From CBDEFX01 sp965237635 (GTDB lineage: Bacteria; Chloroflexota; Dehalococcoidia; Lucifugimonadales; CAUZJF01): DNA of 64,000 bases. How positions within the stretch are numbered: position 1 is the stretch's first letter; each line of letters opens with the position of its first letter. The position numbers and the translations under genes were made by a program. Positions 1-8,663 of the stretch are shown one piece after another. The notes beneath the pieces are model-generated. The model did not search any database and was not told the DNA's origin. It saw only the letters and a list, made by a program, of their open reading frames with translations. The stretch covers positions 496,001 to 560,000 of the forward strand of contig CBDEFX010000001.1 of the NCBI GenBank assembly GCA_965237635.1, read 5' to 3'.

Positions 1-680
1 ACGGCGGTTACCTCACGCGTCGTGCAAGCGGCGCCCGGCCCGACACCGACCAGCACGCCGTCGACCCCGGTCTCCATGAGTTCCAAAGCCACGTCATAGG
101 TTACGCAGTTGCCCACCAGCACCGGCACGTTGATCATCTCCAGAAGCTCGGAGAATACCAGGCCACGCGTGCTCTTGGACGTGTGACGCGCGGTGGTTAC
201 GGTAGACTGTACCGCGATAATATCGGCCCCGGCATCGGCGGCGACCGGAGCGAGGCGCTTCGTGTTGGCTGGGGTAACAGAAACGGCGCACTTGGCGCCG
301 TGTGACTTGATCTCCTCGATGCGTGTTCCTATCAGGTCCTCCCTGACAGGAGCCGCGTAGACTCGCTGGAGATGCGCCGTTACCTCCTCTGGAGGCGCCT
401 CGGCGATCCGACGCAGCTCCTCACCTGGGTTATCGTACTTCGTTTGGACCCCCTCTAGGTTCATCACCGCCAGACCGCCGAGTCTGTCCATCTCCACGGC
501 GAATGAGGGCGAAACTATAGCGTCCATGGCGGACGCGAGGATGGGAGTCGACACGGTAACGCCGTCCAACGAGAACTCCGTACTGGTCTGGTCGGGATTG
601 ATGGTCACATCGCCTGGAGCGATCGCGATTTCGTCGAACCCATACGTCCGCCGGAGCTCTTTGAACTGGGGTATCTCCAT
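1..680 (-). CDS. IMP dehydrogenase/GuaB3-like protein, N-terminal part
   Basis: Runs off the left edge, so only about 226 N-terminal residues are visible. The start is ATG at 680, preceded by GGAGGTGA. The protein begins MEIPQFKELRRTYGFDEIAI and keeps the IMPDH/GMP-reductase TIM-barrel signatures: STPILASAMDAIVSP near residue 45, then GPGAACTTREVTA at the window edge, whose Cys is the family's catalytic loop cysteine. No CBS insertion appears after the first strands. The opening motif and the VSPSFAVEMDRLGGL stretch resemble the actinobacterial GuaB3 group more than classical GuaB, so true IMP oxidation in guanine-nucleotide synthesis is not certain. Transcribed divergently from queG. Confidence 0.85.
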   Translation of the reverse strand, partial: MEIPQFKELRRTYGFDEIAIAPGDVTINPDQTSTEFSLDGVTVSTPILASAMDAIVSPSFAVEMDRLGGLAVMNLEGVQTKYDNPGEELRRIAEAPPEEVTAHLQRVYAAPVREDLIGTRIEEIKSHGAKCAVSVTPANTKRLAPVAADAGADIIAVQSTVTTARHTSKSTRGLVFSELLEMINVPVLVGNCVTYDVALELMETGVDGVLVGVGPGAACTTREVTA

Positions 681-830
681 CACTCACCTCCAGGTTTTGT
701 CAGATTATAGAAAACAGGGGCGGGCTTCGTCAACGGATCTTTCGAGCCGAGTCGCGGGCCCGATCGAGTGGTGAGAAGCTCCCGGCCTATGCCATAATGA
801 GGTCACCATTTTGGAGGAATTCTCGACGCT

Positions 831-1976
831 ATGGGAACGCTTAAGAGGTCAATCAAGGCCTACGGTAAAGATCTCGGATTCGATATCGTCGGCATCACCA
901 CCGCTGAGCCCTTCCTGAGAGACGAGCAGGCGGCGGTCCAGCGCGTGCGTGACGGACTGATGGACGGGCTCTCCTGGTATACCGAGGAGCGTGTACACCG
1001 GGCTACGCACCCCGAGGTGCTCTTGCCGGAGGCCAAGTCGGTCATATCGTTGGCCATCAGCTATCTCACCGGAGAGCGTCAGCCGATCGGACCAGGACCG
1101 TCGGGCAAAATAGCCCGCTATGCGTGGGGCGACGACTATCACCAGGTGATCAAAAGCCGGCTGAAGCAGTTCGTCGATGGGCTTTCCCAACGGGTCGGCA
1201 GGCCGGTCAAGGCTCGAATCTTTGTGGACGACGGGCCGATGAACGATCGAGCCGCCGCCGAACGCGCGGGCGTCGGCTGGTTCGGGAAGAACACGAACAT
1301 CCTGACACCGAGTCACGGCTCTTGGGTCCTCCTGGGACAGGTGATAACAGACCTCGACCTGGAGCCGGATGCACCTCTCGCCAAGAACTGCGGCGAGTGC
1401 GTGAGATGCATCGAGGCCTGCCCCACTGGGGCCATCGTCGCCCCGTATGTCATCGACAACACCCGGTGCATATCGTTCCTGACCATCGAGCTGAAGGGCG
1501 CCATCCCGAGGGATATGCGGCCTTTGGTCGGAGACTGGGTCTTCGGCTGCGACATCTGCCAGGACGTATGTCCGGTCAATCGCGACGTTGCGCTCAGCCT
1601 CGAGCCCGCCTTCCAGCAGCGCCACGACTTCGCAGCGCCGGCCCTGATTCCGCTGCTCGAGCTAGACGATGAGGCCTTTCGCGAACGGTTCCACAACAGC
1701 CCCGTCAAACGGGCCAAGAGAGTGGGTCTCCAGCGAAACGTCTGCGTCGCCCTGGGCAACATCGCCGACCCGGTTGCGGTCCCTGCCCTGATCAGCTGCT
1801 TAAACGGACCGGACGACATCGTACGCCTGCACGCCGCCTGGGCACTGGGCCAAATCGGCGGCAGACGAGCCTCTGAGGCCTTAAGCTCGGCACTAGCCAG
1901 CGAGCAGGACACGTCGGTGCGGGATGAAATCGAGCGGTCGATGGCTGACGTGGGCGAGGCAGCATCGCACAGATAG
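831..1976 (+). CDS. queG: Epoxyqueuosine reductase QueG
   Basis: Cobalamin- and Fe-S-dependent enzyme for the last step of queuosine synthesis in tRNA (epoxyqueuosine to queuosine). The 381 residues match the longer QueG form. Conserved VDDGPMNDRAAAERAGVGW and GKNT occur near residues 127-150. Two ferredoxin-type clusters follow: CGECVRCIEACP around 187 and CDICQDVCP around 241. A HEAT-like segment occupies about residues 285-370, with repeated VALGNIADPVAVPAL and AAWALGQIGG motifs. The start is ATG with TTGGAGG 13 nt upstream. It appears monocistronic: about 160 bp separate it from the next gene and no other queuosine gene is present. Confidence 0.95.
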   Translation: MGTLKRSIKAYGKDLGFDIVGITTAEPFLRDEQAAVQRVRDGLMDGLSWYTEERVHRATHPEVLLPEAKSVISLAISYLTGERQPIGPGPSGKIARYAWGDDYHQVIKSRLKQFVDGLSQRVGRPVKARIFVDDGPMNDRAAAERAGVGWFGKNTNILTPSHGSWVLLGQVITDLDLEPDAPLAKNCGECVRCIEACPTGAIVAPYVIDNTRCISFLTIELKGAIPRDMRPLVGDWVFGCDICQDVCPVNRDVALSLEPAFQQRHDFAAPALIPLLELDDEAFRERFHNSPVKRAKRVGLQRNVCVALGNIADPVAVPALISCLNGPDDIVRLHAAWALGQIGGRRASEALSSALASEQDTSVRDEIERSMADVGEAASHR

Positions 1977-2136
1977 CTTGCGACGGCAACGTTAGCATCC
2001 TTCCTCCGAGGCACGTTGGAAATCACCGTGCGGCCTACGTAGGAATATGCAACCATAGCGGCCCTTGGGCGGCTGCCTGCTAGGTCGATGTGAGAAGTGG
2101 TGAACTCGTGTCACTATCAGAAGGAGGAAACCCCTA

Positions 2137-3138
2137 GTGAAAGTTGTGATGACCCCTATGCCCGTGGACGCGGACGCTGAGACGGAGGACGTGAAGTATA
2201 TCGCCGAGCTCAAGGCTGCCTTCCCAGAGGTTACGTTTCAGCAGGCGAACACGACCGACGAGATGGTCCAGGAGATCAAGGACGCGGACGTGTACTGCGG
2301 ATGGCCTACCCGCGAGGTGTTCCTTGCGGCCGACCGGCTTCGTTGGCTGCACAACCCCGGCACGGGTATCGACCCTATCAAAGGCATCCCGGAGCTGATA
2401 GACAGTGACGTGGTCCTGACCAACTGCCGAGGTCCACACGCGCCTCCGATGGCCGACCACGTGATAGGCATGATGCTAACGCTGGCCCATCGGCTGCACG
2501 AGCAATGGGACGACCAGCGCGCCCATTATTGGAATACAGCGAAATACTCCCGTCGGCAGGTCGAGATCGGTGGGCGTAATATGGGTATCCTGGCGCTCGG
2601 CGGGATAGGCATGGCCGTGGCGGAGCGGGCCCAGGGGTTCGGCATGAAGGTCTACGCCGTCGACAAACACCCCGACAAGGTACGCCAAGAAAACGACGCG
2701 CCCCTACCGACGGAGGGTGGCGACGTGTGGGGACTCGACCGTCTGGACGACATGCTCCGGATCTCCGACTGGTTCGTGATAACGGCGCCGCTGACGCCCG
2801 AGAGCAGGGGAATGGTCGACCGCCGCCGAGTCGGGGTGCTCAAGCAGGGCGCCTACGTCGTCGCCATCTCCCGAGGAGGGATTATCGACGAACCGGCCCT
2901 GATCGAGGCCCTGCAGTCCGGGTGCCTCGCCGGCGCCGGCCTCGACGTAATGGAGAAGGAGCCGCTGCCGGACGACAGCCCGCTCTGGGATATGGACAAC
3001 GTCATCCTGTCGCCCCACGCCTCCGCCCTCACCCCGGAGCTGTTCGACGGTCGAAGGGCCATATTCACGGAAAACCTGCGCCGCTTCCTGGCTAACGAGC
3101 CCTTTCTCTACGTCTGTGACAAGCAGGCAGGCTTCTAG
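2137..3138 (+). CDS. D-isomer-specific 2-hydroxyacid dehydrogenase
   Basis: NAD-dependent dehydrogenase of the D-2-hydroxyacid/phosphoglycerate dehydrogenase family, 333 aa. Start is GTG at 2137 behind AAGGAGG. The Rossmann fingerprint GILALGGIGMAVAE lies near residue 150. The catalytic set is present: Arg in ISRGGIIDEPAL (about 246), Glu in EKEPLPDD (about 274) and His in SPHASALTPE (about 293). Substrate specificity cannot be read from sequence; family members reduce glyoxylate, hydroxypyruvate or branched 2-ketoacids. The next gene starts 8 bp after its stop, so the two may be co-transcribed although no functional link is evident. Confidence 0.88.
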   Translation: MKVVMTPMPVDADAETEDVKYIAELKAAFPEVTFQQANTTDEMVQEIKDADVYCGWPTREVFLAADRLRWLHNPGTGIDPIKGIPELIDSDVVLTNCRGPHAPPMADHVIGMMLTLAHRLHEQWDDQRAHYWNTAKYSRRQVEIGGRNMGILALGGIGMAVAERAQGFGMKVYAVDKHPDKVRQENDAPLPTEGGDVWGLDRLDDMLRISDWFVITAPLTPESRGMVDRRRVGVLKQGAYVVAISRGGIIDEPALIEALQSGCLAGAGLDVMEKEPLPDDSPLWDMDNVILSPHASALTPELFDGRRAIFTENLRRFLANEPFLYVCDKQAGF

Positions 3139-3146
3139 CGAAGGTC

Positions 3147-4631
3147 GTGGCGTTTTCAGGACTCTATCAGACTCTGATCGGTAGAGCAGCAGGATCGGCA
3201 CTGGCACTGGCGTGCGCGATTGCCTGCTCCACCTCGTCGACAGAGGACGTCGCCGGTCCAGTAGGCACCGCCGTTCTACCTGTAGACCCTAATGCTCCTA
3301 CGGTCGTCTACGGCGACCAGGGGTTCCTGCCTGGCCGGCTTGACATACCCGCCGGTCAACAGGTCACTTTCGTAAACAACTCTCAAAAAGCTATCTGGCC
3401 CGCGTCGAACATACACCCCACTCACGAGATCTACCCGGAGTTCCAGGCACCAAGGGCTATCGAGCCTGGCCAGTCATGGACATTCAAATTCGACCAGGCC
3501 GGGTTCTGGAGATATCACAACCACCTCTCCCCCGATAAGGCCGGGCTGGTTGTCGCAGAGGGCGATATGGCCGCCGCTACCCGAGAGCCCCTAGCGTTCG
3601 AGGTTCCAGAGGGAGAATTCCAGGACCCACCGGAGCTGTCGCGAAAGGAATACGTCGACCTGTTCCAGGACGATGAGATGTTGACCAGGTTCACAAGGCG
3701 ATACGGCCCCGCTCACACTGTCGAGCTACTTGAGAAAGCCGAGGAGCACATTGACGTCTTCTGCCACGACAGGGCCCACGATGCGGGCAGGGTAGCCTAC
3801 GATCTATTCGGCGCTGTGGCCTTCATCCTAGCGAGCCACGAGTGCCAGGCGGGAGCCTTCCACGGCGCTACGGAGGCCCTCTTTCGAGACCGGGGTACGG
3901 TCAATCTCACGGAGGATGTCGAAACGCTCTGCGGTAGCGCATCGGTGCCCTTCTTCTATCTCCAGTGTCTGCACGGGGCTGGACACGGCCTGATGGCCTG
4001 GACCAGCTACGAGTTGCCGGACGCGCTAGAGCTCTGCGACGAGTTCTCAGGCGAGCGGGACCGCGAAGCCTGCTACTCGGGCGTCTTCATGGAGAACGTC
4101 GTCGGTGGGCTCTCGGGCAGCATGGGCCACTTCACCGAGTATCTGTCGGAAGACCCTCACTTCCCGTGCAACACAATCGATGATAGGTATCTGTCCGCAT
4201 GCTACCTCTATCATAGCTTTCGCATGCTGAACCTGTTCGAAGGCGACTATGCCAAGGTCGGTGCCGCCTGTGGAGACGCACCGACGGCGGCCCAGTACTA
4301 CTGCTTCCGTAGCCTCGGTAGGGACGTCGCCGCGGTGACACTTGGCCAACCGGCCAAAGCTATAGAGATGTGTGGTGACTCCGTAAGTGATGTCCAAGGT
4401 CGGTCCTACTGCCTGGCAGGGGCCGTTCAGGCAAGGTTCTGGGGCGTTGAGGGAGCCGAGGAGGCCCTCAGCATGTGCAGAATGCTCGATAACCCGGACG
4501 AAAAGGGCTGGTGCTACTGGACGATCATCGTGAGGGCCACCGAATTGTACGAGGCCGAACCAGCCTTCCAAGGTTTCTGTATTCAGGTCGAGGAACGGTT
4601 CCGGCCCTGGTGCGTTCGCGAACCGAGCTAA
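3147..4631 (+). CDS. Cupredoxin lipoprotein with Cys/His-rich C-terminal domain
   Basis: Exported lipoprotein, 494 aa from a GTG start. The signal peptide ends in a lipobox (ALACAIAC, Cys about 27). Residues about 50-140 form a cupredoxin domain with the usual type-1 copper ligands in WPASNIHPTHEIYPEF and the C-terminal YHNHLSP loop. The remaining about 330 residues are unlike classical copper proteins: they carry at least twelve cysteines and recurrent His/Cys motifs (FCHDRAHDAG, HECQAGAFHG, CLHGAGHGLM, CYSGVFMENV) that suggest a disulfide- or metal-stabilised extracytoplasmic domain of unknown function. An IS1380 element is inserted exactly at the TAA stop codon without changing the product. 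Redox or metal handling is inference. Confidence 0.8.
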   Translation: MAFSGLYQTLIGRAAGSALALACAIACSTSSTEDVAGPVGTAVLPVDPNAPTVVYGDQGFLPGRLDIPAGQQVTFVNNSQKAIWPASNIHPTHEIYPEFQAPRAIEPGQSWTFKFDQAGFWRYHNHLSPDKAGLVVAEGDMAAATREPLAFEVPEGEFQDPPELSRKEYVDLFQDDEMLTRFTRRYGPAHTVELLEKAEEHIDVFCHDRAHDAGRVAYDLFGAVAFILASHECQAGAFHGATEALFRDRGTVNLTEDVETLCGSASVPFFYLQCLHGAGHGLMAWTSYELPDALELCDEFSGERDREACYSGVFMENVVGGLSGSMGHFTEYLSEDPHFPCNTIDDRYLSACYLYHSFRMLNLFEGDYAKVGAACGDAPTAAQYYCFRSLGRDVAAVTLGQPAKAIEMCGDSVSDVQGRSYCLAGAVQARFWGVEGAEEALSMCRMLDNPDEKGWCYWTIIVRATELYEAEPAFQGFCIQVEERFRPWCVREPS

Positions 4632-4632
4632 G

Positions 4633-6351
4633 CCCGAATCCACCGAAGGAGGGCGTCGGGTTAGCGTCCTGAGGCGGCAAGAAGGCGCTCCTGTGCTTCT
4701 GGGATAATGGTTTTGTAGCAAAAAACCGACCCCGGAAAAGGAGCACCCAGTAGATGCTGCCACGCAACCACCCCGACCGGATCCAAATCACCTTCGACGA
4801 CCGCCGCTTGGTGGCCAATGCCGGGCTGCTCCTTCCGGCCACCCTGGCGCGGCACCTCGGCCTGCCCGAACTCGTCCGGCAGCGCCTCGACCTGGGCGAT
4901 GCCCCGGGGCGGGCGAACACGAGCGACAAGATGATGACGCTGGTGGCGTCTGCGCTGGCTGGGGGCGACTGCATTGACGACGCCGATGTGTTGCGCACCG
5001 GGGGGACGGCCTGCACCCTGGGCGGCACGGTCAAGGCGCCATCCACCCTGGGCACCTTCCTGCGCAGCTTCCGGTGGGGCCACGTCCGTCAACTCGACCG
5101 GGTGAGCCGCGAGTTGCTGGCCCGGGCTTGGCAGGCCGGGGCGGGACCCGGCGACGGGCCCCTGACCATTGACCTGGACTCCACCATCTGCGAGACCTAC
5201 GGACTGGCCAAGGAGGGCGCCCGCCACCACGGCTATACCGGCAAGCGGGGCTACCACCCGCTGCTGGCCATCGCCGCCGGCACCGGAGACGTGCTGATGT
5301 CCCGGCTGCGCGAGGGCCGGGCCAACACCGCCCGCGGCGCCGCCCACTTCCTGCGGGAGACGGTGGGACGGGTGCGCTACGCCGGGGCCAACGGACGACT
5401 CACGCTACGGGCCGACAGCGGGTTCTACACTCATGGCGTGGTATCCGTCTGCCGCAAGATGGATGTCCGCTTCTCCATCACCATCCGCCAGCACAAAAGC
5501 CTGCACAATCTCATCGAGGCGATACCCGAAGATGCCTGGACGCCGATTCCTTACTGGATGGACGGTGCCGCCGATGTGGCCGAGACCACCTGCACCCCCT
5601 TCCAGGCCGAGGCGGACGCCGCGCCGGTACGGCTCATCGTCCGGCGGGTGAAGCCGACGCCCGGTTCCCAACTGGCCCTCTTCGCCAAATACAGCTATCA
5701 TGGCTTCATCACCGACCGAGACGGGGAGTTGCTCGAACTGGAGGCTGACCATCGCCGCCACGCCGAGATCGAGAATACCATACGCGACCTCAAGTACGGC
5801 GTCGGGCTGAACCATCTCCCCTCGGGCCGCTTCGCCGCCAACGGCGCCTGGCTGGCCGTCCAGACGATGGCCCACAACCTGGCCCGCTGGACGGCGCGGA
5901 TCGGTCTGGGAGAGCGGATAGCCACCACCAAAACCCTCCGGCGGCGGTTCTTCTCCCTGGCCGGACGGCTCACCCGCTCGGCACGCCGGTTGACCCTGCA
6001 TCTTCCGGATCGCTGGCCTTGGGCTGAGAAGTTCAGCCGCGCCTTGGCCCGGCTGCGAGCCATTCCACTCCCGGCCTGACGGCACCGTCGGCGACCGACC
6101 CACCCACCGGACAACCGAAGATCCCCGCAGACTCGTGCCAGCCCGGTCCGAGAGAGTTCCCTGCTGCGTATTCTCTCGCCATCCCGCGCATCGCAGCTCC
6201 CGCAGACGGCCATAGGGGCCCCTGTGCGGCGATGAAGACCGTCCGCCGACCTCCCTACCCCAAATGGAACCCAGGCTATTTCCCCTGTAGCTCCCTCACC
6301 CCCCTTCCGCTTTCCTCACGCCGTCCATCGGTGTCCTTCGGTGGATTCGGG
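4633..6351 (+). mobile_element. IS1380-family insertion sequence, complete
   Basis: Defined by 18-bp perfect terminal inverted repeats (CCCGAATCCACCGAAGGA at 4633-4650, inverted at 6334-6351) and a 5-bp direct repeat CTAAG at 4628-4632 and 6352-6356, the expected target duplication for this family. One transposase gene fills most of it. About 250 bp between the transposase stop and the right repeat are non-coding. The left duplication overlaps the TAA stop codon of the cupredoxin gene; removing the element restores a simple junction between that gene and the rpmH promoter. Confidence 0.93.
4754..6079 (+). CDS. IS1380-family transposase
   Basis: DDE transposase, 441 aa, usual length for the family and apparently intact. 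Catalytic candidates are the Asp in TIDLDSTICETYG (about 140), the Asp in LRADSGFYT (about 222) and the Glu in HAEIENTIRDLKYG (about 337), the last being the conserved IS4-superfamily Y-x2-R-x3-E-x6-K-like region. The start ATG follows AAAAGGAGCACC by a few bases, inside the element. A 184-bp internal piece of this same gene (4783-4966) recurs without mismatch at 60293-60476. Confidence 0.93.
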   Translation: MLPRNHPDRIQITFDDRRLVANAGLLLPATLARHLGLPELVRQRLDLGDAPGRANTSDKMMTLVASALAGGDCIDDADVLRTGGTACTLGGTVKAPSTLGTFLRSFRWGHVRQLDRVSRELLARAWQAGAGPGDGPLTIDLDSTICETYGLAKEGARHHGYTGKRGYHPLLAIAAGTGDVLMSRLREGRANTARGAAHFLRETVGRVRYAGANGRLTLRADSGFYTHGVVSVCRKMDVRFSITIRQHKSLHNLIEAIPEDAWTPIPYWMDGAADVAETTCTPFQAEADAAPVRLIVRRVKPTPGSQLALFAKYSYHGFITDRDGELLELEADHRRHAEIENTIRDLKYGVGLNHLPSGRFAANGAWLAVQTMAHNLARWTARIGLGERIATTKTLRRRFFSLAGRLTRSARRLTLHLPDRWPWAEKFSRALARLRAIPLPA

Positions 6352-6376
6352 CTAAGGCGCGGGCGCCCCGCCGAAA

Positions 6377-6406
6377 TTGACACCGCTTTCCGGCGGTGGG
6401 TATAAT
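6377..6406 (+). promoter_or_regulatory. Sigma-70-type promoter of rpmH operon
   Basis: Perfect consensus -35 TTGACA (6377-6382) and -10 TATAAT (6401-6406) with an 18-bp spacer, 20 bp upstream of the rpmH start. It lies just outside the right end of the IS1380 element, so the insertion did not separate it from rpmH. Confidence 0.85.
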
Positions 6407-6425
6407 CGGGCTTAGTGGGGAGAGT

Positions 6426-6563
6426 ATGCCCAAGCGAACTTATCAGCCAAAAAAGCGACGCCGAAATCGCGTTCACGGTTTCAGAGCACGGATGCGGACC
6501 CAAGGCGGCCGCAACGTTCTAAAACGTCGCATGTTTAAGGGACGGAGTCGGCTCACCGTCTGA
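6426..6563 (+). CDS. rpmH: 50S ribosomal protein L34
   Basis: 45-residue, Arg/Lys-rich protein beginning MPKRTYQPKKRRRNRVHGF and ending LKRRMFKGRSRLTV, the canonical L34 pattern. It is too short for most ORF callers. It opens the conserved rpmH-rnpA-yidD-yidC-jag cluster that in many bacteria lies beside dnaA/oriC; dnaA is not in this window. Driven by the consensus promoter just upstream. Confidence 0.97.
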   Translation: MPKRTYQPKKRRRNRVHGFRARMRTQGGRNVLKRRMFKGRSRLTV

Positions 6564-6596
6564 GGGCCCGTTCTCGAGGTCCGAACGTGTTGGCCG

Positions 6597-6965
6597 ATGC
6601 CGAAAGACCGGCGCCTTACCAAAGCCAAGGATTTTGCCAGAGTCCGACTCGAAGGACGTGCCTGGTCTGCGAGGTCGCTGGTTCTCATAGCCCGGCCAAA
6701 CGATCTAGAGGTGAGTCGGGTCGGCATCTCGGTCGGGAAACGAATAGGAAACGCGGTTGTTCGTAACAAGACGAAGCGGAGGCTGAGGGAGGCGGTGCGG
6801 CTGACCCCGATCCGGGACAGCTGGGACCTTGTCCTGATAGCCCGCAAAGACGCCCCGACAGCGGACTTCCAGACGCTCAGTCGTTCGGTGACCTCACTTT
6901 TAAGCCGCGCTGGGCTTCTCGCGAGTCCGAAGCCGCCCGTCTCGCCGTCTGTGAACGCGAAATGA
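6597..6965 (+). CDS. rnpA: Ribonuclease P protein component
   Basis: Protein subunit of RNase P for tRNA 5' maturation, 122 aa. Typical features are the N-terminal RRLTKAKDFARV motif and the RNR-type signature GKRIGNAVVRNKTKRRLRE (residues about 43-62) that contacts the RNA subunit. It starts 33 bp after rpmH and overlaps yidD by 4 bp (ATGA), consistent with one transcript. Confidence 0.96.
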   Translation: MPKDRRLTKAKDFARVRLEGRAWSARSLVLIARPNDLEVSRVGISVGKRIGNAVVRNKTKRRLREAVRLTPIRDSWDLVLIARKDAPTADFQTLSRSVTSLLSRAGLLASPKPPVSPSVNAK

Positions 6966-7171
6966 TCAAGAGCCTGGCCTTAGGACTCGTGCAGCTTTAC
7001 CAGATGGCAGTGTCCCCATACCTGCCCGGCGAGTGCCGCCATTCGCCCACATGTTCCCAGTATGCCTACGATGCCATCTCAAAGTACGGTGTTAGGGGCG
7101 TTTGGCTGGGCGTTCGGCGTCTGAGTCGTTGCCGTCCTATGGGTACAAGCGGCTACGATCCGGTTCCTTAG
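6962..7171 (+). CDS. yidD: Membrane protein insertion efficiency factor YidD
   Basis: Small 69-residue protein with the diagnostic block YLPGECRHSPTCSQYAYDAI followed by GVWLGVRRLSRCRP, matching YidD, a membrane-associated helper of Sec/YidC insertion. An N-terminal amphipathic segment (LALGLVQLYQMAVSP) fits the family. Overlaps rnpA by 4 bp, as in most bacteria. Confidence 0.95.
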   Translation: MIKSLALGLVQLYQMAVSPYLPGECRHSPTCSQYAYDAISKYGVRGVWLGVRRLSRCRPMGTSGYDPVP

Positions 7172-7281
7172 CTATTGTTACCTGCTTCCATTTGTCACTT
7201 TCGATCAATGACTGGCGCCGTCCCAGGCAAACGCTTGCTCCCGGGTTCATCGAGGAAGGTGGAAGGCGAACGAAGGACTTC

Positions 7282-8466
7282 TTGCGTCGTATAAATCTTC
7301 GTCCGTTTGCCGCGGTCCAACTATTTGCGGTGCTTCTGGTTGTTGGCAGTGCAGTTGGCTGCACCCGGTTGGGTACGCCCGAGGGCTGGTCTGGAGGCCA
7401 GATTTCCGGGGACGTTCTTTACATCGGCACGATGGAGGGTGACCTACGGGCGATCGACATCGAAAGTGGCGGCACGATATGCACGTTTCAGCTGGAAAGC
7501 GAGGCGCCGGACCGGGCATTCTACGGTAGCCCAGTTCTCAGTGAGGACATGCTGTTTGTCGGCGGCTACGACGGCAACCTGTACGCCCTGTCTCTGGACT
7601 GCGACCGACTTTGGGAGCCCATTGACCAGGAGATCGTCGGTAGTGGCGAGCCTATCGTCGGAGGCACGGTGGTCGCCGATGACGTGCTACTCGTCGGCTC
7701 GTCCGACGGACACCTGTACGCCTTCGAGATCGAAAGAGGCGACACCGGAGTGAGGCTGGGCGAAAAGTGGAAGTATCCGACCGGAAACAGGGTCTGGTCC
7801 ACTCCCGCGGTGGCAGACGGCGTGGTCTACTTCGGATCGCTGGACCACAATCTCTACGCTGTGAGGCTAAGCGACGGCGAGCCTGTATGGCCCGAGCCGT
7901 TCACTGCCCAGGGCGCGATTACGGCAAAGCCTGTCGTATCTAGAGGTCGCGTCTACTTCGGCGCTTTCGACAGCGTATTCTACGCGATCGATGCTCAGAC
8001 TGGACGGGAGGAGTGGCGGTTCGAGCAGGCCACAAACTGGTTCTGGGGGGGTGCTGTCATACGCGATGACACCATATACGCCCCTTCTTTGGATGGGAAC
8101 CTGTACGGGCTGGATGTCGACACCGGGGCGCTGAATTGGAAGCTAGAGACCGGTGGGGCGATCCTCGGCTCCCCTTCGATTGCCGGCGAGCGGATCGCCG
8201 TCGCTTCCCAGCATAGCAAACGTGCCTCACTGCACATCGCGAGTCTGCTGGATGGTGGTGACGAAAAGCGCTGCACGTTCGGCAACAAGAACAGTACTAA
8301 GATCAGAGCGTCGTTGGCTTTTCACGAGAATGTCGTGTATCTCGCGGCCACTGATCACTCCATCCGTGCTCTCGAGATCGATTCACGCGGGGACCCAGAC
8401 GAGAAATGGGTGCACTTCACAAACGAAGACATATCGGTGGACCTCAGTCGAGAGGCAGACTGCTAG
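7282..8466 (+). CDS. PQQ-type beta-propeller lipoprotein
   Basis: Exported lipoprotein of about 394 aa. The frame opens further upstream (7102) but that part would overlap yidD. I prefer TTG at 7282 because GAAGGA lies just upstream and the protein then begins with a positively charged signal peptide ending in a lipobox (VGSAVGC). Repeated blade motifs such as GDLRAIDIESGG, GNLYALSLDC, GHLYAFEIERG, HNLYAVRLSDGEPVW and VFYAIDAQTGREEW mark a PQQ/BamB-like propeller of seven or so blades. It interrupts the usual yidD-yidC adjacency. A BamB-like scaffold or quinoprotein role is possible, but no dehydrogenase active-site signature is evident. Confidence 0.85.
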   Translation: MRRINLRPFAAVQLFAVLLVVGSAVGCTRLGTPEGWSGGQISGDVLYIGTMEGDLRAIDIESGGTICTFQLESEAPDRAFYGSPVLSEDMLFVGGYDGNLYALSLDCDRLWEPIDQEIVGSGEPIVGGTVVADDVLLVGSSDGHLYAFEIERGDTGVRLGEKWKYPTGNRVWSTPAVADGVVYFGSLDHNLYAVRLSDGEPVWPEPFTAQGAITAKPVVSRGRVYFGAFDSVFYAIDAQTGREEWRFEQATNWFWGGAVIRDDTIYAPSLDGNLYGLDVDTGALNWKLETGGAILGSPSIAGERIAVASQHSKRASLHIASLLDGGDEKRCTFGNKNSTKIRASLAFHENVVYLAATDHSIRALEIDSRGDPDEKWVHFTNEDISVDLSREADC

Positions 8467-8513
8467 TGGTCCGTTACGACTGGTTTAAAGGGCGGGTTCA
8501 CCGTCACCTCATT

Positions 8514-8564
8514 CCTCTCCCTTCAAGGGAGAGGACGAATCCCTTCCCCCTTGAAGGGGGAAGG
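8514..8564. repeat. Two adjacent perfect intergenic hairpins
   Basis: Two short perfect palindromes sit between the propeller gene and yidC: CCTCTCCCTTCAAGGGAGAGG (8514-8534, stem 8 bp) and one at 8542-8564 with a CCTTCCCCC/GGGGGAAGG stem. Neither is followed by a clean T-run. They look like a pair of intergenic palindromic repeats that may also attenuate transcription. Confidence 0.6.
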
Positions 8565-8663
8565 CTAGAGCCTGCCCTGAGTTCGCCGAAGGGATGGGGG
8601 TCAAAGCTTGGCCTCGAATCGCGCTCGACAGATCGCTGCCAGCAGGCCGACGGGGACTAATTA

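Noticed and set aside
1313..2056. Minus-strand frame of 247 codons opposite queG
   Set aside because: Opposes the queG cysteine clusters; Ser/Arg-rich shadow with no domain.
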